Shown one piece after another: positions 60,047 through 64,000 of a stretch of 64,000 nucleotides of DNA. The DNA is from Collinsella sp. (GTDB lineage Bacteria > Actinomycetota > Coriobacteriia > Coriobacteriales > Coriobacteriaceae): contig DXMU01000002.1 in NCBI GenBank assembly GCA_019414025.1, positions 1 to 64,000 on the forward strand, written 5' to 3'. A model generated the notes under the pieces. It saw only the letters and a list, made by a program, of their open reading frames with translations, was not told the origin of the DNA and made no database searches. The translations under genes and the position numbers were made by a program. Numbering within the stretch: the stretch's first letter is position 1; each line of letters begins with the position of its first letter.

Positions 60047-61038
60047 ATGAACGACATTCTCGCAAGAAGAGCAAGACGAGCAACTGTGGGCATCGCCCTT
60101 TCCGCGGCGCTTGTCGCGGGAATCGCCCCCCCCCCGTAACGGCGATCGCGGCAGAAACCAGTTCCCCCACCGGTGCAGTTGCCTTGCAGACGGAAGATGC
60201 GGCCGCCGCAAAAGAAAAAGCGTATGCAGCCATGCAGGAAGCGCTCAAAACCCTCGAGGCCGCAAAAGACGCCGCAAGTCCCGGGAAACTTGCGGTAATC
60301 GATGATGACATTGCCGCTTTTCAAGAGATCCACGACATGGTGGTGACGGAAGCCGCCAAATGGAGGAAACCCCTTCCCGCCATGCAAGCGAACGTCGATG
60401 CAGCCCAAGCCAAATACGATGAGGCCCACAACCGGACAAGCGGCCTTCAGGCAGAATTAGATAAGGTACTCAAGGAGCTCGGCGACGAGGCGCCCAGCAC
60501 AGCTATTAAGGAGCATATTAAGCAGCTGCGCAGTGAGATCATGGCGGCAGAAAGGCGAGAAGAATCTTGTGAAGATGATCTTCACCGCTACCAACGCCGG
60601 CTCGAAAGCCAGGAAAAACAGGTTCAGTATTTCGAAAGTGAGGCAAAGGAAGCTAAAGCCCACATCGACGAGGACATAGCCAAGCGAAATGCGCTCCTTA
60701 GCAATTTGGAAAAGGCGCAAGCGGCCTATGACGACGCCTGCAAAGCATACGAAGAGGCAAAGGCCGCAGCAGACAAGGCCACCTCGCCCGAGATAACGAA
60801 ACCCGCCGAGACGACAAAACCCTCCAGCTCAGCGCAGCCGGCCGAAACGGCACAGCCCGCCAGCTCGCCCGCGACCGGCAAATACGCTCCATCGAGCTCC
60901 ACCAAGCAAGCAAATGCAGACGGCAAGCTTGCGAATACGGGCGACACGACGCCTAGTGCAATCGTACTCGCAGGAATCGCCGCCGCAGGGTTCGGAATAA
61001 CCGCCACAGCTACACGCCGCATCAAGAACTCAAAATAG
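60047..61038 (+). pseudogene. Coiled-coil LPXTG-like surface protein, out of frame at a C10 tract (possibly phase-variable)
   Basis: ATG 60047 with GAGGTG upstream opens MNDILARRARRATVGIALSA then ALVAGIAPPP, a good signal peptide, but hits TAA at 60137 just after ten C residues (60126-60135). The mature protein continues in another frame from VTAIAAE. One extra C, or two fewer, would join the two. The mature part is about 300 residues: a long Ala/Glu/Lys-rich coiled coil (about 170 residues), a Pro/Thr/Ser linker, then LANTGD, a hydrophobic stretch and RRIKNSK, a sortase-type signal. Either a phase-variable gene caught OFF, a sequencing error in the tract, or a true pseudogene. An ATG at 60034 reads the second frame but lacks a signal peptide. 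Confidence 0.8.
60126..60135 (+). repeat. C10 homopolymer tract in the signal peptide region
   Basis: Ten C residues at the junction of the signal peptide frame and the mature protein frame of the gene starting at 60047. Confidence 0.95.
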
Positions 61039-61084
61039 CCGACAGAGCATTCTGCCTTCACCAATCCACAAGCCCAGAGACAAA

Positions 61085-61127
61085 AAGAGGCCCGTTTCCC
61101 CAACCCAGGGAAACGGGCCCCTTTACT
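61085..61127 (+). terminator. Terminator after the coiled-coil surface protein gene
   Basis: Perfect 12-bp stem GGCCCGTTTCCC/GGGAAACGGGCC with a seven-base loop, followed by CCCTTTACTT. Confidence 0.7.
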
Positions 61128-61264
61128 TGAAAAAACAGATGGTAATGCCACTGTCTCTTGAAGCACATCGCCACCGCGCTCCAAACAACGCCAACGAGCA
61201 GCATTCCTTAAGGGATAGATTTAATTAGGCTAACGCGCCTTTACGGGTGATTTTTGGACGAAGT

Positions 61265-61359
61265 GGTCCCGGTGCCGGCGGGCTGTTTGGTAGTCGAGCG
61301 ATCCCGCAGGCAAAGCCGAGGACCAGCGAGACACCAAACAGCCCGCCGGCACCGGGACC
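61265..61359. repeat. Long-arm foldback element
   Basis: Perfect 27-bp arms at 61265-61291 and 61333-61359 around a 41-base core. It lies just downstream of the SRP RNA terminator. The core does not resemble that of elements A and B. Confidence 0.88.
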
Positions 61360-61378
61360 GCATCGCGGCACCAAAAAA

Positions 61379-61498
61379 GCGCCCGTGCGCTCGATGGATT
61401 CGGATGCCCGACAGAGGCTCCTTATGGCTGCTTCCTTCCGGACCTGACCAGATTCGGAACATGTCGTCATCCGAACCCATCGAACGCGCTAGGCGCTC
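61379..61498 (-). ncRNA. ffs: Signal recognition particle RNA (small 4.5S type)
   Basis: The minus strand contains the near-universal SRP RNA apical sequence GGTCAGGTCCGGAAGGAAGC followed by AGCC, at about 61425-61448. Flanking arms pair as TTCGATGGGTTCGGATG with CATCCGAATCCATCGA, giving the long hairpin. The 3' end runs into a short AGCGCC/GGCGCT closing stem and a T run. The RNA binds Ffh to target membrane and secreted proteins. Exact ends are estimated from the pairing. Confidence 0.92.
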
Positions 61499-61503
61499 GG
61501 TAT

Positions 61504-61532
61504 ATCTTACCTGCTCCCGCCCGCCACGGCAA
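61504..61532 (-). promoter_or_regulatory. Promoter of the SRP RNA gene
   Basis: On the minus strand TTGCCG and TAAGAT are 17 bases apart, placing the transcription start at about 61497, the predicted 5' end of the RNA. Confidence 0.65.
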
Positions 61533-61577
61533 GTGGGGCGAACCCATCGGATGGATTCGCCCCACTCGTCCATATCG

Positions 61578-64000
61578 CTAGCGGTGCCTGCGGTACAGGA
61601 CCGCGCCGCCCGCTGCGGTCAGCGCGCCGATGCCGGCCATGGCGCCGAGCGCCTCAAGCGGCAGGCTGCGGTCGCCGGTGTCGGGCATACCGCCCTTGGA
61701 GCCGTCACCGCTAGCGCCGCTGCCGGAGCCGTTATCTGAACCGCCGCCCGAGCCGCCGCCCGGCGTGCCGGGGTTCTCGGGGGTGCCGGGGGTGCCGGGC
61801 TCCTCGGCGTAGCTGTTGGTGAAGACCGGCGGCAGGTTGGCGTCGCCCTCGTAGGAAACCTTCGCCGACAAATAGCCCGTCCTGGTGCCGTCTGCCGCCT
61901 CGTCGCTCACCGTGACGACGATCTTGTGCACCGCCTTGTCGTAGGTCACGTGCGCCTGGCCGTCGTCGACCTCGCTCACCGTGAAGGTGTAGGTGCCGGC
62001 CTGCTTGAAGGTCAGCGCATCGAACGTGACGCTGCCATCGGCGGCATTCTTGGCGGTCGACATGACCTTGCCGTCCCGGCTCTTGAGCTCAAAGCTAAAC
62101 TGGCCCGCCTTGAGCTCGGCGCCCTTGAGCACCTTGGCGGCGCCCAGTTTGAGGGTGACGGGTGCGGCCTCGTAGCCGTTGGTAAAGGTCACCGAGGTGT
62201 CGCCCACGGCATTGCCCTCGGCATCCGCCAGCTCGTGCTTGACGGCGAGCGTGCCGTTACCGGCATCGGTGACCGTCGTGCGCACGCGGTACGTCGTCTT
62301 GTCGTACGTCACGCCGCCCGCCGTGCCGGCGACCTCGCGCAGCTCGTAGCTGTGCGTGCCGGGCGCGGTGTAGGTGACGGGGCTGAGCTCGACCGTTCCG
62401 TCGGCGGCGTTCTTGCCCGTCGCCGCGACGCTCTCGCTGCCGTCGGCGGCAATCTCGACCAGCTGGAACTCGAACTCGCCCGCGGCCAGGCCACGGCCCT
62501 CGAGCTTCTTGCTCACCTTGATCTGGTCGGTGACGGAGCTCGGCGTCGGGCTCACGACGTAAGTGTTGGTGAACTCGAACGCGCCCTTGCCCTCGGGCGT
62601 GCCCTCTGCGGGCAGGACCTTCGCGACAAGCGTGCCCGCGGCGGTGTCCTCGACCACCCTGACCGTGAAGGTCCTGGTCGCCGTCGCGTCGTTGGCCACG
62701 CCGTCGACCGAGCCGGACTCGCTCACCCGGTAGGCGAACGTCTTGGTGCGCAGGCCGTCGCCGTCGATCTCGACGCCATCGAGATCGCTCGGCTGCTTGA
62801 ACGTGACGCGGCCCAGCACGACATTGCCGGCGGCATCGTTGGTCGCCTCGGTCACCGTCTTGCCGGAGGCGTCGACCGGTGCGGGCGCGCCGTCCAGCGG
62901 CTCGATCTTAAAGGTGTACCTGCCCGCGATGTCAGCCTGCGTGAGGCCGAGTCCGGCCTGGCCGAGCGCCAGCGTCTTGGTACCCGCGATGTCGACCGTC
63001 GCCTCGCCGGCGCTATAGCCGTTCACAAACGACAGCGTGCCGTCGGAGCCCTCGGGGTAGGTCACGGCCACATCCAGCCCGCCCTTGCCGTTATCGGTCA
63101 CCTTGACCGTGATGCCGAAGCTCGACGTGGCCGCCGTCACGCCCGCAGGCAGCCGGTCCGTACCGTCCTCGGAAACGGTATAGGGAATGACCCAGGAGCC
63201 GTCGGCGGCCCTGGTGGCGATGCCGTCCGCCACCATCTGCTTAAGCGAGTCGGTGGTGTAGGCGATGGGCGAGAACGCGAGCCCCGCGGCCACGCCGTCG
63301 CCGGAGGCCCGGTTGGTCGCGGTCGCGACCACGTTGCCCCGGGCATCGCGGACGGAGAACGAGAACTCGCCCGCCGCCGCGGCGCGGCCCGTCAGCGTCT
63401 TGATGGCGTTGATAGCCGCGCCGCCCTCGCCGCCGAGCGTTCCGGTGGCCTCGTAGGAGTTCTGGAACGCGACCGTCACGGGCGCGGGCGCCGCCGTGAC
63501 GTCATTCGCTGTGGAGACCTCGCTGCGGGCGACCTCGAAGCCGTCCTTGGCAACTGTGGTCGTGACCGTAAGCTTGCCCGTCGCGGTATCGTAGGCGAGC
63601 GCGATGGTCACCGTGCGCGGCGCGGTGTCGTTGGTGTAGCCCTCGCCGCCGAGCTTGGTCTCGGTGACGGTGAAGCGGTAGGTCTTGCCCGCGTCGGCGT
63701 CGGTGAACTTCACGTCGCTGCCCGAAGCACCGCCGATGAGGTCGACCAGGTCGGCCTTCCCATCGTCAGCCGCGGCCACGGCGTAGGCGTCCTTGCCGGT
63801 CTTGAGGCCGAGCTTGGCGGCCGTCTCGGCGTCGGCGGTCACGGTGAAGGCGAACTGTCCCGCCCCCATGGCGCGGCCGGAGAGCGTCTTGGACAGGCGC
63901 ACGCCCGCGCGGGCCGAGTAGTCGAGCTCGGTCGTGTAGGTGTTGACGAAGTCGCCGCCGCTCACCTCCGCGATCGCGGGCGTCGAGGCCGTGAGGTTGC
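61578..64000 (-). CDS. Spy0128/FctA-repeat LPXTG-like adhesin (C-terminal part)
   Basis: At least 807 residues of a larger surface protein; the frame stays open to the right edge, so the N terminus is missing. Five FctA/Spy0128-type domains are visible, each starting with a K-x-L-x-G-x-x-L/A...G-x-F-x-F core (SKTLSGRAMGAGQFAF, IKTLTGRAAAAGEFSF, TKTLALGQAGLG, SKKLEGRGLAAGEFEF, AKVLKGAELKAGQFSF) and ending with F-x-N-x-Y (FVNGYS, FQNSYE, FTNTYV, FTNGYE, FTNSYA). Such domains usually carry Lys-Asn isopeptide bonds. The C terminus has a Pro/Gly/Ser-rich linker, MPDTGDRS, a hydrophobic helix and RRHR, a sortase signal with Met for Leu. A stalk-like adhesin or pilin. Confidence 0.9.
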   Translation of the reverse strand, partial: NLTASTPAIAEVSGGDFVNTYTTELDYSARAGVRLSKTLSGRAMGAGQFAFTVTADAETAAKLGLKTGKDAYAVAAADDGKADLVDLIGGASGSDVKFTDADAGKTYRFTVTETKLGGEGYTNDTAPRTVTIALAYDTATGKLTVTTTVAKDGFEVARSEVSTANDVTAAPAPVTVAFQNSYEATGTLGGEGGAAINAIKTLTGRAAAAGEFSFSVRDARGNVVATATNRASGDGVAAGLAFSPIAYTTDSLKQMVADGIATRAADGSWVIPYTVSEDGTDRLPAGVTAATSSFGITVKVTDNGKGGLDVAVTYPEGSDGTLSFVNGYSAGEATVDIAGTKTLALGQAGLGLTQADIAGRYTFKIEPLDGAPAPVDASGKTVTEATNDAAGNVVLGRVTFKQPSDLDGVEIDGDGLRTKTFAYRVSESGSVDGVANDATATRTFTVRVVEDTAAGTLVAKVLPAEGTPEGKGAFEFTNTYVVSPTPSSVTDQIKVSKKLEGRGLAAGEFEFQLVEIAADGSESVAATGKNAADGTVELSPVTYTAPGTHSYELREVAGTAGGVTYDKTTYRVRTTVTDAGNGTLAVKHELADAEGNAVGDTSVTFTNGYEAAPVTLKLGAAKVLKGAELKAGQFSFELKSRDGKVMSTAKNAADGSVTFDALTFKQAGTYTFTVSEVDDGQAHVTYDKAVHKIVVTVSDEAADGTRTGYLSAKVSYEGDANLPPVFTNSYAEEPGTPGTPENPGTPGGGSGGGSDNGSGSGASGDGSKGGMPDTGDRSLPLEALGAMAGIGALTAAGGAVLYRRHR

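Noticed and set aside
60034..61038. Single intact gene starting at ATG 60034
   Set aside because: Its first 35 residues are Arg/Cys-rich without a hydrophobic core, whereas the frame from 60047 gives a proper signal peptide; the C10 frameshift is the better reading.
61241..61573. Protein-coding frame over 61241-61573 on the minus strand
   Set aside because: The stretch is occupied by the SRP RNA and a foldback element.

Overview
The window looks like chromosomal DNA from a high-GC, Gram-positive gut anaerobe of the class Coriobacteriia, most likely Collinsella or a close relative. This is inference from GC-rich codons, LPXTG-like and SipW-type surface proteins, anaerobic UbiD chemistry, DUF4143 ATPases and many short palindromic repeats. 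No 16S rRNA gene or tRNA gene was seen, so the assignment rests on gene content only.

Layout. 1-5.3 kb: the 5' part of prfA, then an M20 peptidase downstream of a polar amino acid ABC importer (all minus strand). 5.4-7.3 kb: an aldose 1-epimerase-like protein and an unknown membrane protein. 7.4-14.7 kb: a prenyl-FMN decarboxylase module. It holds a DASS anion transporter, UbiD, UbiX, a MerR regulator, and a gene fusing an LpdD-like prenyl-flavin chaperone to an isopentenyl diphosphate isomerase-like Nudix domain, with a divergent MFS transporter. 14.8-18.4 kb: two DUF4143 ATPases, each behind an array of motifs repeating every 33 bp, around a small tyrosine phosphatase. 18.4-24.6 kb: a pyridoxal kinase-like gene, and a MarR regulator with a heterodimeric ABC exporter. 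24.6-29 kb: a LysR regulator divergent from an SDR, an OFA-type MFS transporter and a Gfo/Idh/MocA oxidoreductase (probably sugar or polyol catabolism). 29-36.6 kb: tex, a degenerate diversity-generating retroelement (variable-region remnant plus truncated avd), a transaldolase, a HAD phosphatase and rlmKL with a degenerate first methyltransferase half. 36.7-41.4 kb: KdpD/KdpE-like regulators next to a Kup potassium transporter, without kdpFABC. 41.6-45 kb: a nitroreductase and an LtaS-like phosphotransferase.

45-55.2 kb is the most accessory-looking part. A six-gene operon encodes a SipW-type signal peptidase, three SipW-dependent (TasA/CalY-like) small proteins, an 1822-residue secreted repeat protein and a wall- or membrane-anchored protein. 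The operon is bracketed by two copies of a 263-264 bp direct repeat, each made of four units of about 62 bp. On its right side two foldback elements share one core but carry unrelated, perfectly self-complementary arms. 55.2-59.9 kb: a flavodoxin and a second heterodimeric ABC exporter. 60-64 kb: a coiled-coil LPXTG-like protein whose signal peptide is thrown out of frame by a C10 tract, the SRP RNA gene, and the C-terminal part of a Spy0128/FctA-repeat adhesin that runs off the right edge.

Across the whole window there are at least three families of short palindromic repeats, many sitting directly after stop codons. In several of them the core is conserved while the arms differ but stay complementary, so the hairpin rather than the sequence seems to be kept.
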